Positions 1-8,343 of a stretch of 59,417 nt of DNA are shown here, one piece after another. Under the pieces are notes generated by a model. It did not search any database, had not been told where the DNA came from, and worked only from the letters and a program-made list of their open reading frames with translations. This stretch comes from Bacteroidales bacterium (lineage in GTDB: Bacteria; Bacteroidota; Bacteroidia; Bacteroidales; F082): NCBI GenBank assembly GCA_029933225.1, contig JAOZOO010000004.1, forward strand, positions 6,438-65,854. The letters run 5' to 3'. The position numbers and the translations under genes are program-made. The number at the start of each line of letters is the position of its first letter. The stretch's first letter is position 1.

Positions 1-628
1 CTGAAAGGAAACCACAAGACAGGCACGGGATTGATTGCGAAGGCATGGAAGTGAGAGGGAGGGTAGATGGTTCAATTGCTTGATGGTTTGATCGGTAATG
101 GCTCATCCGTTTGACTGCTTGATGGTGTGTGAAGTATGCAGTATCCCCAACATTAAGCTGTGAACTGAACATACGAATATTTGGGATGTATGGTTCACAA
201 AAATGCATTGACCGGCTTGAAACAATAAAGCACAGAAACTTGTTACAGGGTTTAGGTGAATTGATGGATCCCGGGATGAAAAATTTTGTCAGAACAAAGC
301 TTCTTTCAGAAACCCTGACGTTATTACGCTTTTACAAAGATTACCCGATCAACAATTCCCATTAACCAATTCCTTATTACCCAGTATTCAGTCCACAGCC
401 TGTCCGGATTCCGAAGGAGACGGGTCGGCAAGCAAAAGTTTGTCAACAGGTTACCCTTCGAGCCAACTACAACCATTGCAACCATTGTAACAACTGCACC
501 CACTGCATCAAGCCACCCCCTTATCCACCTTATACCCTTATATCATTCATCCAATTATCTTTCCTGCATTTCATCCTTCCAATTATCCGTTTTCCGTTTT
601 CCCATTTTCTCCTCTCCCCAATTCATCC
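1..628. other. Non-coding or undetermined leading region
   Basis: No gene is recognised here. An open frame on the plus strand at 129-365 (78 codons) resembles no family I know, has no promoter box, and could be a gene remnant. An 11-nt word, TGCTTGATGGT, occurs twice, at 77-87 and 116-126. From about 380 to 628 the plus strand becomes strongly pyrimidine-rich (C/T runs with 'ccattgcaaccattgtaac' type redundancy). The same type of asymmetric sequence recurs at 13370-13500. Confidence 0.5.
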
Positions 629-636
629 TAACTTTG
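629..636 (+). promoter_or_regulatory. Bacteroidota -7 promoter element (TAACTTTG)
   Basis: TAACTTTG matches the TAnnTTTG consensus of the Bacteroidota primary sigma factor. The expected transcript start is around 641-643. The TTG at 634 that opens the longest reading frame lies inside this box and cannot be the translation start. The GTG at 667 is the first suitable codon. The -33 TTTG partner is not clear. Confidence 0.6.
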
Positions 637-666
637 TACCTTGCAGCCGATAATAAAATCACTTCA

Positions 667-1902
667 GTGAATCTCTCGTTTTACATAGCCCGGCGTTACC
701 TGATTTCCAAAAAGTCACATAATCTGATCAATGTGATTTCGCTGATCTCGGTGATCGGCCAGGCGGTCGGAACGGCTGCCCTGATCATTGTGCTATCGGT
801 TTTTAACGGTTTTGAAGATGTGATCATCTCGCTTTATAACACTTTCGACCCAGATTTTGAGATCACGGCCGTAAAAGGAAAAACATTTCATGAAAACACT
901 TTTCCCAAGCAGGACATTCTGATCATTGAAGGGGTAAAAGCCGTTGCCGGGGTTGTGGAGGAAGATGCCCTGTTCAAGTACGGCGACAAGCAATACATTG
1001 CGCGCATCAAAGGGGTGTCGGAAAACTACCCCGCGGTGTCAAAACTGGATTCGGTTATCGTTGACGGTTCATTGGTTTTGCAGGAAGGTAACGCAAACTT
1101 CGCTGTTGTGGGGGCCGGCGTGGCGTGGTTTCTCGGAATTAACCTGAACGATTACAAAAGTCTGCTGAATATTTATGTTCCCAAACGCGGAAGGGCCTCT
1201 TCTTTTGACTTTAACAATGCATTCAACAGCGAGGTGATCCATCCTGCCGGTGTTTTCTCTGTGCAACAGGAGTTTGATGAAAAATATGTGATCATTCCTT
1301 TACGGTTTGCACGACAGTTGCTTGATTATAAGGATGAAATAACATCAGAGGAGGTGTTCCTGAAACCGGGTACTGATGCCGGCGTAGTGCAAAGTAAAAT
1401 CGAAAAAATACTGGGACAACAGTTTGTGGTGAAAAACCGTTTCCAGCAGAACGAGGCGTTGTTCAAAATTCTGAAGTCGGAAAAACTCATCATTTTTCTG
1501 ATCCTTGTATTTATTCTTGTCCTCGCTTCATTTAACATCATCGGATCATTGTCCATCCTGATCGTAGAAAAACTGAAAGATATTGCCATCCTGAAAAGCA
1601 TGGGTGCGGGCAGGGGACTGATCCGGAAAATATTTACAGCCGAGGGTATGCTCATTAGTTTACTGGGGAGTGTCTCCGGACTTCTGATCGGGCTGGTTGT
1701 TCTACTCCTCCAGCAGCATTACGGCCTTGTGGGTCTGGGTGGTAACGAAGGTGATTTCATCATCAGTGCCTATCCTGTCAAAATGTATTTTGCCGATTTC
1801 GTCAAGGTGTTTTTCACTGTTCTTTTCATCGGCTTCCTCGCCACCTGGTACCCGGTTCGGTATCTGACCCGGAAATATGAGGATATTTCTTTGAAACAGT
1901 GA
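667..1902 (+). CDS. FtsX/LolE-like ABC transporter permease
   Basis: Integral membrane permease subunit of the MacB/LolCE type, which in Gram-negatives moves lipoproteins or other substrates across the inner membrane. An amphipathic N-terminus (FYIARRYLISKKSHN, typical of this group) leads into a first membrane helix. A large periplasmic MacB_PCD-like region follows, then three C-terminal helices of the FtsX domain, with the family phrase 'EKLKDIAILKSMGA' near residue 310. I start at GTG 667 (about 411 residues) because the upstream TTG overlaps the -7 box. No ATPase gene is adjacent, so the partner must be elsewhere. The gene converges on the ClC gene, 30 bp away. Lipoprotein release is the usual annotation, but substrate cannot be read from sequence. 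Confidence 0.88.
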   Translation: MNLSFYIARRYLISKKSHNLINVISLISVIGQAVGTAALIIVLSVFNGFEDVIISLYNTFDPDFEITAVKGKTFHENTFPKQDILIIEGVKAVAGVVEEDALFKYGDKQYIARIKGVSENYPAVSKLDSVIVDGSLVLQEGNANFAVVGAGVAWFLGINLNDYKSLLNIYVPKRGRASSFDFNNAFNSEVIHPAGVFSVQQEFDEKYVIIPLRFARQLLDYKDEITSEEVFLKPGTDAGVVQSKIEKILGQQFVVKNRFQQNEALFKILKSEKLIIFLILVFILVLASFNIIGSLSILIVEKLKDIAILKSMGAGRGLIRKIFTAEGMLISLLGSVSGLLIGLVVLLLQQHYGLVGLGGNEGDFIISAYPVKMYFADFVKVFFTVLFIGFLATWYPVRYLTRKYEDISLKQ

Positions 1903-1932
1903 GGAAGAGAGTAGGGAAGTGTTATGCCAGCT

Positions 1933-3711
1933 TTACTCCTCTGAGAAATCTTTCAGCAGGTCGCGGTAATGTGAAAAGACATTGGCACGCGAAACAAAAC
2001 CCACATACTTGTCGCCATCAAGGACAACCAGGTTGTATTTTCCTGAATGCTGGAATTTCTGGGCCACTGTCTCCATGTCATCATCAATGTTTACAATGCT
2101 TGACGGTTTCATCATCAAACTTTTCACACTGACTTTGTCGTATAATTCCGGCTGGAACATGATGTGCCTGATCTGATCGAGAATGATAAAACCGTAAAAA
2201 TTATCTTCATCATCCACAACCGGAAAAATGTTACGGTGTGAATCGGCAATGATTTTGACGAGATCGCCAAGTGTGGCATCAATATGCACTTTTGAAAAAT
2301 CCGTTTCGATTTGCTCTTTGACGTTCATCAGCGAAAGCAGTGACTTGTCTTTGTGGTGGGTCAGTATGTCGCCCCGTTTTTTCAACTGGATGGTATAGAT
2401 CGAGCGCGGCGACAGGAAACGTGTTAAGGAATAAGAAGTGGTGGCTACAAGCATAATGGGCAAAAACAACTCGTAACCCCCTGTAACCTCTGCAATAAGG
2501 AAAATGGACGTAAGCGGCGCATGGATCACGCCGGCAAGCATGCCGGCCATACCTACCATGGCAAAGTTGCTCACAGGCAAGTCGGTCATTCCGTAATGGT
2601 TGATCACGGTGACAAAAAACAAACCGGACATCGTGCCAATGAACAGGGTAGGGGCAAAAACACCACCGATACCACCACTCCGGAACGTTACTGTGGTGGC
2701 GACCACTTTAAAAACAACAATGGCAAACAATAGCGCCAGTGTAATTCCCATTTTGCCGTGATAAAAATAAAAGAGACTGTTGTCAAAAATAAAACTGAGA
2801 TCCCCCTCCATGGCTTTGTTAATGGCGCCGTATCCCTCACCGTATAATGAAGGTAACAGAAAAATGATGAGCCCCAGTGCTGAAGCGCCGATCAGAAATT
2901 TGGGAAACCATCCTTTGAACTTGTCAAATATCTTTCCGGACCAAACATAAAATTTGATAAAATAAGCGGATATCAGGGCTGTGAAAACACCCAGCCCGAT
3001 ATAATAGGGTGTTTCGTAAAGTTTAAAAATACTGATCCCTTTCATGGGATAAAGCACATCCAGTCCCTGAAAGAAATAAGTGGTCAGGACGGCCACAATT
3101 GAAGCAATCAGCAAGGGAACAAGCGCTGTCATGGTCATATCAAACAAAATGACTTCAAGTGCAAAGACGATGGCAGCAATGGGCGCTTTGAAAATGGCCG
3201 ACATGGCAGCAGCACTCGCCATGCCGAGGAGCGCTACCGTTTGTTTGTAGTTCAGACCCAAAAGTCTTCCGATATTCGATCCGATGGCCGACCCGGTAAT
3301 AACCGTAGGACCCTCAAGACCTACCGACCCTCCGAAAGCAACCGTCAGCGTACTGGTGATTATGGATGAATAGGTATTGTGTGGCTTGATCAGGCCGTGT
3401 TGCTTTGAAATGGCATACAAGACACTCGGCACACCGTCCCGGACAGGCTGGCGCAGAATGTATTTGATAAAAATAAGCGTCAGCAGAATGCCGGCTGCCG
3501 GATAAACTACATACATATAGTTGGAATAGTCAATGGAAAAGCCTGACGTCAACAGATGTTCCAACCCTTTTACCATGCTTCGGATGACCATGGCAACAAT
3601 TCCCGCAAGGAATCCTACGATTACACTGAGCGTGATCATCAGTTGCTTTGAAGGCAGCTTATGGATCCAACGGAGTATTTTGAAAATAATCTTTTTGCGC
3701 CTTGTTGTCAT
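1933..3711 (-). CDS. ClC-family chloride channel/antiporter with CBS domains
   Basis: Inner-membrane ClC protein of 592 residues. The transmembrane part covers about residues 20-430, and a pair of CBS domains follows from about 455 to the end. The selectivity-filter motif is visible as GGSVGLEGP (about residues 129-137) and contains the gating glutamate. A second conserved stretch, GGIGGVFAPTLFIG, lies near residue 350. The C-terminal segment carries two CBS repeats ('DATLGDLVKIIADSHRNIF' and 'DDDMETVAQKFQHSGKYNLV'), which usually bind adenine nucleotides. Whether it is a channel or an H+/Cl- exchanger cannot be decided here. A -7 box ends only 7 nt before the ATG, so the transcript may be leaderless. 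Confidence 0.93.
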   Translation of the reverse strand: MTTRRKKIIFKILRWIHKLPSKQLMITLSVIVGFLAGIVAMVIRSMVKGLEHLLTSGFSIDYSNYMYVVYPAAGILLTLIFIKYILRQPVRDGVPSVLYAISKQHGLIKPHNTYSSIITSTLTVAFGGSVGLEGPTVITGSAIGSNIGRLLGLNYKQTVALLGMASAAAMSAIFKAPIAAIVFALEVILFDMTMTALVPLLIASIVAVLTTYFFQGLDVLYPMKGISIFKLYETPYYIGLGVFTALISAYFIKFYVWSGKIFDKFKGWFPKFLIGASALGLIIFLLPSLYGEGYGAINKAMEGDLSFIFDNSLFYFYHGKMGITLALLFAIVVFKVVATTVTFRSGGIGGVFAPTLFIGTMSGLFFVTVINHYGMTDLPVSNFAMVGMAGMLAGVIHAPLTSIFLIAEVTGGYELFLPIMLVATTSYSLTRFLSPRSIYTIQLKKRGDILTHHKDKSLLSLMNVKEQIETDFSKVHIDATLGDLVKIIADSHRNIFPVVDDEDNFYGFIILDQIRHIMFQPELYDKVSVKSLMMKPSSIVNIDDDMETVAQKFQHSGKYNLVVLDGDKYVGFVSRANVFSHYRDLLKDFSEE

Positions 3712-3718
3712 TGTGGCG

Positions 3719-3726
3719 CAAATTTA
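3719..3726 (-). promoter_or_regulatory. -7 promoter element (TAAATTTG) of the ClC gene
   Basis: On the minus strand TAAATTTG fits TAnnTTTG. The box ends 7 nt before the ATG at 3711, so transcription would start at or within a base or two of the start codon. Confidence 0.55.
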
Positions 3727-3767
3727 GCAATTAAAGTAAGGTTTAAAAAAAACAATTAAAAATCTAA

Positions 3768-4520
3768 TCAAATTCGTTTCCATGCGCTTCTGTTGCCAAA
3801 GGTCACTTCGTCCATTACCGACTGAACGGCATATTCCATGGTTGTCAGTTCAAGGGCTACCAGGTTTCCGTAACCCGGCATGTTTCTGAAATAAATGCCG
3901 TTGTCAATATCAATAACCCGCGGGCCTTTGGCTTTGATGGACATGTCGATATATTCGAGGTTGACCGGAACGTGGCCGTGAATAATGGTCTTGTTGTGAA
4001 TCTTCTTCAAATCGGGAACATATTCCCTGATCCAGATCATGGAAAAACGGTCTTCAAGCGGATCTTCAATATCAAAGTTAAAACCGGCGTGGACAATGAT
4101 GAAATTCTCAATTTCAAGATAATAATCCAGTTTTTTCATCCAGTCAACGTAAAACTGCGGGATGTCCCTCGGACGCTCAACACCGAAACTTTCGAGCGCT
4201 TCTTTACCGCCGTAGGTCTCCCACTCTTTTTGTGTTTTTGTTTTCGGCCTGATGCCGAGAAAACTTTTTGCATCCTGATCGTCTTCCCAGGCGGTTATAC
4301 AGTAATCTTCATGGTTTCCCATCAGCCCTTTGATGTCGTATCCTTCCGCTTCGAGTTTCATGATATAATCCAGCACCCCTTTGCTGTCGGGCCCCCGGTC
4401 AATGTAATCACCGAGAAAAATTAGCTTGTCTTTTTTGTCCGGTTCAATCTGATATTCCAACAGCGTTTTCAGTGTTAAAACACAGCCATGAATGTCGGGA
4501 ATCACCCAAATTTTATTCAT
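3768..4520 (-). CDS. PPP-family metallophosphoesterase (ApaH/serine-threonine phosphatase-like)
   Basis: Cytoplasmic binuclear-metal phosphatase of 250 residues. All signature blocks are present: DIHG (about residues 9-12), GDYIDRGPDSKG (about 37-48), GNHED (about 83-87) and the later metal histidines in IVHAGFN and IHGHVP. This is the PPP superfamily, which includes diadenosine tetraphosphatase ApaH and bacterial Ser/Thr phosphatases such as PrpA. The length is slightly under that of ApaH (about 280), and I cannot assign the substrate. Its ATG overlaps the last base of the upstream gpmA stop codon (TAATG), so the two are probably translationally coupled. Confidence 0.9.
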   Translation of the reverse strand: MNKIWVIPDIHGCVLTLKTLLEYQIEPDKKDKLIFLGDYIDRGPDSKGVLDYIMKLEAEGYDIKGLMGNHEDYCITAWEDDQDAKSFLGIRPKTKTQKEWETYGGKEALESFGVERPRDIPQFYVDWMKKLDYYLEIENFIIVHAGFNFDIEDPLEDRFSMIWIREYVPDLKKIHNKTIIHGHVPVNLEYIDMSIKAKGPRVIDIDNGIYFRNMPGYGNLVALELTTMEYAVQSVMDEVTFGNRSAWKRI

Positions 4521-5266
4521 TATTTCTTTTTAATCTGGTTTGCCACCTGGTCCATCAGTTTTTTAATCTCTTCAGGATCGCCGATGAAATAATCTTTTAA
4601 CAGGTTCATATTGTCATCAAATTCAAAAACATAGGGAATACCTGTGGGAATGTTGAACTTCAGGATATCTTCCTTGCTCATATTTTTAAGGTGCATCACC
4701 AGCGCCCTCAGGCTGTTTCCGTGAGCAGAGACCAATACCTCATTTTTTTCTTTGAGCGTGGGTTTTATTTCGTTATCCCAGTATGGAATAAAACGCTCAA
4801 TCACTTCTTTCAATGATTCTGTCAGCGGAATTTCATCAGGGGTAAGTTCTGCATAGCGGGGATCAAATTTCGGGTTTCGTTCATCATCCGCAGCAAGTGG
4901 CTGGGGCGGTACATCAAAGCTCCTGCGCCAGAGCTGAACCTTGTCGGCACCGTATTTTTCCGCGGTTTCGGTTTTGTTCAGACCCTGTAACATACCGTAA
5001 TGTTTTTCGTTAAGCCGCCAGCTTTTTCTTACAGGCAGCCACATCACATCCATTTCCTCAAGAACAATCCACAATGTTTTGATGGCTCTTTTCAGGTATG
5101 AGGTGTAAGTAAAATGAAAATTAAAACCGTTTTCTTTCAGCGTTTGCCCGGCACGAACAGCCTCTTTCACACCTTCTTCCGAAAGGGGTACGTCAGTCCA
5201 TCCCGTAAAACGATTTTCTTTGTTCCACTGGCTCTGGCCGTGGCGTAAAAGTACGAGTCGTTTCAT
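4520..5266 (-). CDS. gpmA: 2,3-bisphosphoglycerate-dependent phosphoglycerate mutase
   Basis: Glycolytic enzyme interconverting 3- and 2-phosphoglycerate through a phosphohistidine. The N-terminus contains the catalytic [10 protein letters not shown] motif (His near residue 9) followed by [13 protein letters not shown]. Further family blocks are YLKRAIKT, the acid/base Glu in RLNEKHYG, and a second histidine in [14 protein letters not shown]. The length (248 residues) is normal for dPGM. I use the ATG at 5266, because the seven-codon extension to 5287 overlaps the promoter box at 5285-5292. The gene is transcribed divergently from the polysaccharide deacetylase and is coupled to the downstream phosphatase. 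Confidence 0.95.
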   Translation of the reverse strand: MKRLVLLRHGQSQWNKENRFTGWTDVPLSEEGVKEAVRAGQTLKENGFNFHFTYTSYLKRAIKTLWIVLEEMDVMWLPVRKSWRLNEKHYGMLQGLNKTETAEKYGADKVQLWRRSFDVPPQPLAADDERNPKFDPRYAELTPDEIPLTESLKEVIERFIPYWDNEIKPTLKEKNEVLVSAHGNSLRALVMHLKNMSKEDILKFNIPTGIPYVFEFDDNMNLLKDYFIGDPEEIKKLMDQVANQIKKK

Positions 5267-5284
5267 TATTTTGTAGTTTTTAAG

Positions 5285-5292
5285 CAAAAGTA
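5285..5292 (-). promoter_or_regulatory. -7 promoter element (TACTTTTG) of gpmA
   Basis: On the minus strand TACTTTTG fits TAnnTTTG and leaves a leader of about 12 nt before the gpmA ATG at 5266. It lies back to back with the plus-strand box at 5325-5332. Confidence 0.55.
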
Positions 5293-5324
5293 AAAAAAAG
5301 TAATCTCTAAAATGGAGACAATAT

Positions 5325-5332
5325 TATTTTTG
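5325..5332 (+). promoter_or_regulatory. -7 promoter element (TATTTTTG) of the deacetylase gene
   Basis: TATTTTTG fits TAnnTTTG and ends 5 nt before the GTG at 5338. Transcription would begin at or very near the start codon, which suggests a leaderless mRNA. Confidence 0.5.
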
Positions 5333-5337
5333 TTCCT

Positions 5338-5949
5338 GTGAAACTGATCAGGCCGGGCATCGGAAAATTATTGTTTCCCCAGTTGATCTGGGAAATTGAG
5401 ACATCAGAGAAAGAGATGTTCCTGACCTTTGATGATGGTCCTCATCCCGAGATTACTCCCCGTGTGCTTGAGATTCTGGACAGCTACCAGGCAAAAGCCA
5501 CTTTTTTTTGTGTGGGTGAAAATGTGGAAAAACATCCCGCAGTTTACAATAAAATCTTAAAAGAAGGACACGCCACAGGGAATCACGGTTATCATCATCT
5601 GAATGGCTGGAAAACGTCCAACAGGAAATATCTGGATGATGTGGAACATTGTTCCCGACTGATCGACTCTCATTTGTTCAGACCACCATACGGCCGGATC
5701 AGTTATTTGCAGATCGGTTATTTGAAAATAAACTTCCGGATAATCATGTGGTCGGTGCTGACTTATGATTTTGATAAAAAGCTGTCACCGCAAAAATGTT
5801 TGGATTATTCCGTAAAATTCAGCAGGCCGGGTTCCATCATCGTTTTTCATGACAGTGAAAAAGCTTCTGTCAATATGTTATTTGCACTTCCGCGTTTCCT
5901 CGATCATTTTTCGAAACTGGGTTATCGTTTTAAGGCACTTGATGTATGA
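5338..5949 (+). CDS. Polysaccharide deacetylase (NodB-homology) family protein
   Basis: Carbohydrate esterase family 4-like protein of 203 residues, expected to remove N- or O-acetyl groups from a cell-wall or capsular polysaccharide. The NodB motifs are visible: TFDDGPH (about residues 30-36, general base and metal Asp), the metal-binding H-x3-H motif in NHGYHH (about 83-88), RPPYG (about 114) and the C-terminal IIVFHDS. There is no signal peptide, which is common in the short Bacteroidota members. The GTG start at 5338 is kept because the next Met leaves almost nothing before TFDDGP. The -7 box lies immediately upstream. Confidence 0.88.
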   Translation: MKLIRPGIGKLLFPQLIWEIETSEKEMFLTFDDGPHPEITPRVLEILDSYQAKATFFCVGENVEKHPAVYNKILKEGHATGNHGYHHLNGWKTSNRKYLDDVEHCSRLIDSHLFRPPYGRISYLQIGYLKINFRIIMWSVLTYDFDKKLSPQKCLDYSVKFSRPGSIIVFHDSEKASVNMLFALPRFLDHFSKLGYRFKALDV

Positions 5950-5999
5950 CGCAAAACCGTATTATTTCGCATCTTTGCAGAGCAAATATCCTGGGTTTT

Positions 6000-7781
6000 A
6001 TGCGGGGAGTTATCAATATTGTTTTTTTTGTTTTCATGATCTTTGTCATTTACCGGTGTGCTCACCCTGTGATGCCATCGGGTGGAATGAAAGATACAAA
6101 GCCGCCGGAGATTCTTAAAACAGAGCCTCCGAACAAAAGCGCCCGGTTTGCCACCAACAAATTCACCATTACGTTTGATGAGTTTATCCAGTTAGACAAC
6201 ATCACACAAAAGGTGCTTATTTCACCTCCGATGAAAAAACTTCCCGACTTTAAAGTAAAAGGGAAATCGTTGCAGGTTAAATTTATGGAAGACCTGAGGC
6301 CCAATACCACTTATTCGATCAACTTTTCCGATGCCATTACCGATATCACCGAGGGAAATGCAATATTGAATTACACGTATATTTTTTCAACAGGTGACAG
6401 GGTGGACTCCATGAGTGTCAGCGGGGATGTTTACAATGCATTTGACCTGAAACCTGTTGAAAATGTTTCGGTCATGTTGTATAAAGATGATAACGATACC
6501 ATCCCGTTGGATTCGATGCCTTTCAGGGTTCAACCTTATTATTTGAGTAAAACGGACAAAAACGGCCACTTTGTGCTGACCGGTCTGGCCAATGTTCCTT
6601 ATCTGATCTTCGCACTGAATGACCTGAATGCCAACTATATCTTTGATCAGCCGGGCGAGGATATTGCTTTTCTCGATTCACTTGTTCAGCCAGAATATAT
6701 TGTGCCAATGGAAAAAGACACTTCAATTTCCGACAGTTCGGTTTTTGTTCCCGATTCGGTTTTTCTTGAAAATCCCCAATCACTAATCGATTCCCTTGAT
6801 CAGGATTCTGTTAAGCAATACGAGCATCAGGAGACAAATTATGAATTGTTCTTGTTTAATCAAAAGGACAGTACGCAAAAAGTGTTGGGGACAAGGTTGT
6901 TGCGAAAAAATGTCGTGGAATTTGCTTTTGCCTGGCCTGCCGAAGATGTTGACATCGAAACGCTGAACTTTTCCGCCGACACGCTCTGGTATCTTGTGGA
7001 AATGTCTCCTGATAAAGATACCGTTATGTGGTATATTAAAAACCTGCCGGTTGATACGCTTGATTTTCTGATCATGCACGGGGCCGACACGCTTGACAGA
7101 TTCTTTCAGCGGTTGAGCCCGATAGAAATGCTGGCAAAGAACAGAAACAAAAAGAAAGATAAAGAGGGAAAAAAGGAGTATCTGAAGTTTACGAGCAATA
7201 TCAAAGGCACACTGCGGTTAGACAAAAGCGCGGACCTTGTTTTTGATTATCCCGTTGCCAAAGTGATCTCCGATTCTATCTTACTCGTGGAAGGAAGTGA
7301 TTCAACTTATCAACCGGAATTTTATTTCTCCGATTCGCTGCATCTCAAAATGGTTTTCCCGTTAAAACTGAAGGAGGAAACCCGGTACGCTCTTGTTATC
7401 CCCGATTCATCGGTCATCGACTGGAACGGGCTGCATAATCAGGAGAAAACCATCGGTTTTACAACCAAATCTTTGCGTGATTACGGAATCTTTGTTATTG
7501 ACCTGAAACCTGCTCAAGAGATCAATTACATTTTGCAATTGATGACTGACAAGGAAGTTGTTAAAAGGGAAACCTGTTTTTCGTCAGATACGACCATTAC
7601 CTTTAATTATCTGATGCCGGGGGATTACATCCTGAAAGTGATTTACGATGCCAACGGAAACAAAAAGTGGGACAGCGGAAATTATATTTATGAGATTCAA
7701 CCTGAAAAGGTGGATTTTTACCCGAAGAAACTGACCATAAGGGCAAATTGGGAAGTTCAGGAAGAATGGAGATTAGAATAA
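6000..7781 (+). CDS. Ig-like domain lipoprotein (Big_5/SbsA-type)
   Basis: Predicted outer-membrane lipoprotein. From the ATG at 6000 a hydrophobic signal (VINIVFFVFMIFVIY) runs into a lipobox-like cysteine (YRCAHP), followed by the family phrase PSGGMKDTKPPEI. An Ig-like domain of the Big_5/SbsA type follows (TNKFTITFDEFIQLDN), then about 500 residues of beta-rich sequence. A final segment, about residues 520-590, resembles a small carboxypeptidase-regulatory-like fold (GDYILKVIYDANGNKKWDSG). Proteins with this layout are common in Bacteroidota and have no assigned enzyme role. The longer frame from 5946 overlaps the upstream gene. A near-consensus box (CATCTTTG, 5970-5977) supports the start at 6000. 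The gene converges on arsR, 6 bp away. Confidence 0.82.
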   Translation: MRGVINIVFFVFMIFVIYRCAHPVMPSGGMKDTKPPEILKTEPPNKSARFATNKFTITFDEFIQLDNITQKVLISPPMKKLPDFKVKGKSLQVKFMEDLRPNTTYSINFSDAITDITEGNAILNYTYIFSTGDRVDSMSVSGDVYNAFDLKPVENVSVMLYKDDNDTIPLDSMPFRVQPYYLSKTDKNGHFVLTGLANVPYLIFALNDLNANYIFDQPGEDIAFLDSLVQPEYIVPMEKDTSISDSSVFVPDSVFLENPQSLIDSLDQDSVKQYEHQETNYELFLFNQKDSTQKVLGTRLLRKNVVEFAFAWPAEDVDIETLNFSADTLWYLVEMSPDKDTVMWYIKNLPVDTLDFLIMHGADTLDRFFQRLSPIEMLAKNRNKKKDKEGKKEYLKFTSNIKGTLRLDKSADLVFDYPVAKVISDSILLVEGSDSTYQPEFYFSDSLHLKMVFPLKLKEETRYALVIPDSSVIDWNGLHNQEKTIGFTTKSLRDYGIFVIDLKPAQEINYILQLMTDKEVVKRETCFSSDTTITFNYLMPGDYILKVIYDANGNKKWDSGNYIYEIQPEKVDFYPKKLTIRANWEVQEEWRLE

Positions 7782-7787
7782 AACCTG

Positions 7788-8084
7788 TTATTCGTTACAA
7801 CGGTTAATACACTCGATAATATCAGTTATCACTCTGTTTTTTAAGCTGTAATAAATCTTTTTCCCTTCTCTGTGTGATATCAGAATGCCTTTGTTTTTCA
7901 GGATATTCAAATGATGTGATGCCGTGGCCTGCTCAATATTCAGTTCTTCATAGATTTGCGTAACACTCATCCTGTCGTTTATTGAAAGCAATTCAATAAT
8001 GGCGATCCGCATGGGGTGTGAGATCACTCTCAATTTACCGGCTGCGGTTTCCAATTTATTAAGATTAATTGTTAAATGTTCCAT
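7788..8084 (-). CDS. ArsR/SmtB-family transcriptional regulator
   Basis: Small winged-helix repressor-type protein of 98 residues from ATG 8084. The N-terminus carries the family feature ISHPMRIAIIELL. The recognition helix region is NIEQATASHHLNILKNKGIL (about residues 55-74), and the wing is SHREGKKIYYSL. The CxC motif of ArsR is missing, but two cysteines lie at the C-terminus (ECINRC) and could form a metal or redox site. The longer frame to 8135 begins inside the -33 element and is not used. The palindrome within its promoter suggests autorepression. No efflux or arsenic gene is adjacent, so the signal is unknown. Confidence 0.88.
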   Translation of the reverse strand: MEHLTINLNKLETAAGKLRVISHPMRIAIIELLSINDRMSVTQIYEELNIEQATASHHLNILKNKGILISHREGKKIYYSLKNRVITDIIECINRCNE

Positions 8085-8103
8085 ATCCGATATCCATTTG
8101 CGG

Positions 8104-8135
8104 CAAAAGTAAAAATATACATGTATGTAAAACAA
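8104..8135 (-). promoter_or_regulatory. arsR promoter with a palindromic operator in the spacer
   Basis: Minus-strand TTG at 8135-8133 (-33), a 21-nt spacer, then TACTTTTG at 8111-8104 (-7). The perfect 10-bp palindrome ATACATGTAT (8117-8126) lies between them, where a bound dimer would block RNA polymerase. A second AT-rich near-palindrome centred on TTTACAT (8137-8154) lies just upstream and may be an additional half-site. Confidence 0.6.
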
Positions 8136-8343
8136 TAATATATTTACATATATTGCTGTTTAAAACTATTTTATACTAAGTCTAAATAATACCATTGTCA
8201 CAGGAGAAAGGAAAAATGAATGGTTGGGAGGGTTGTGTCCTGTTGATGGGGAATTGGTTAATGGGGAATTGGTAAGTAGGAAATTAGTTAATTTTCACAA
8301 ATCTGTAACTTGTAACCTGCAACCGAAACCCACTTCACAACTC

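Noticed and set aside
129-365. 78-codon plus-strand frame in the leading region
   Set aside because: No family resemblance, no promoter box and unusual composition; kept only as a possible remnant.
5946-5999. Upstream extension of the Ig-like lipoprotein gene overlapping the deacetylase
   Set aside because: A near-consensus promoter box lies inside it, and the signal peptide starts cleanly at 6000.
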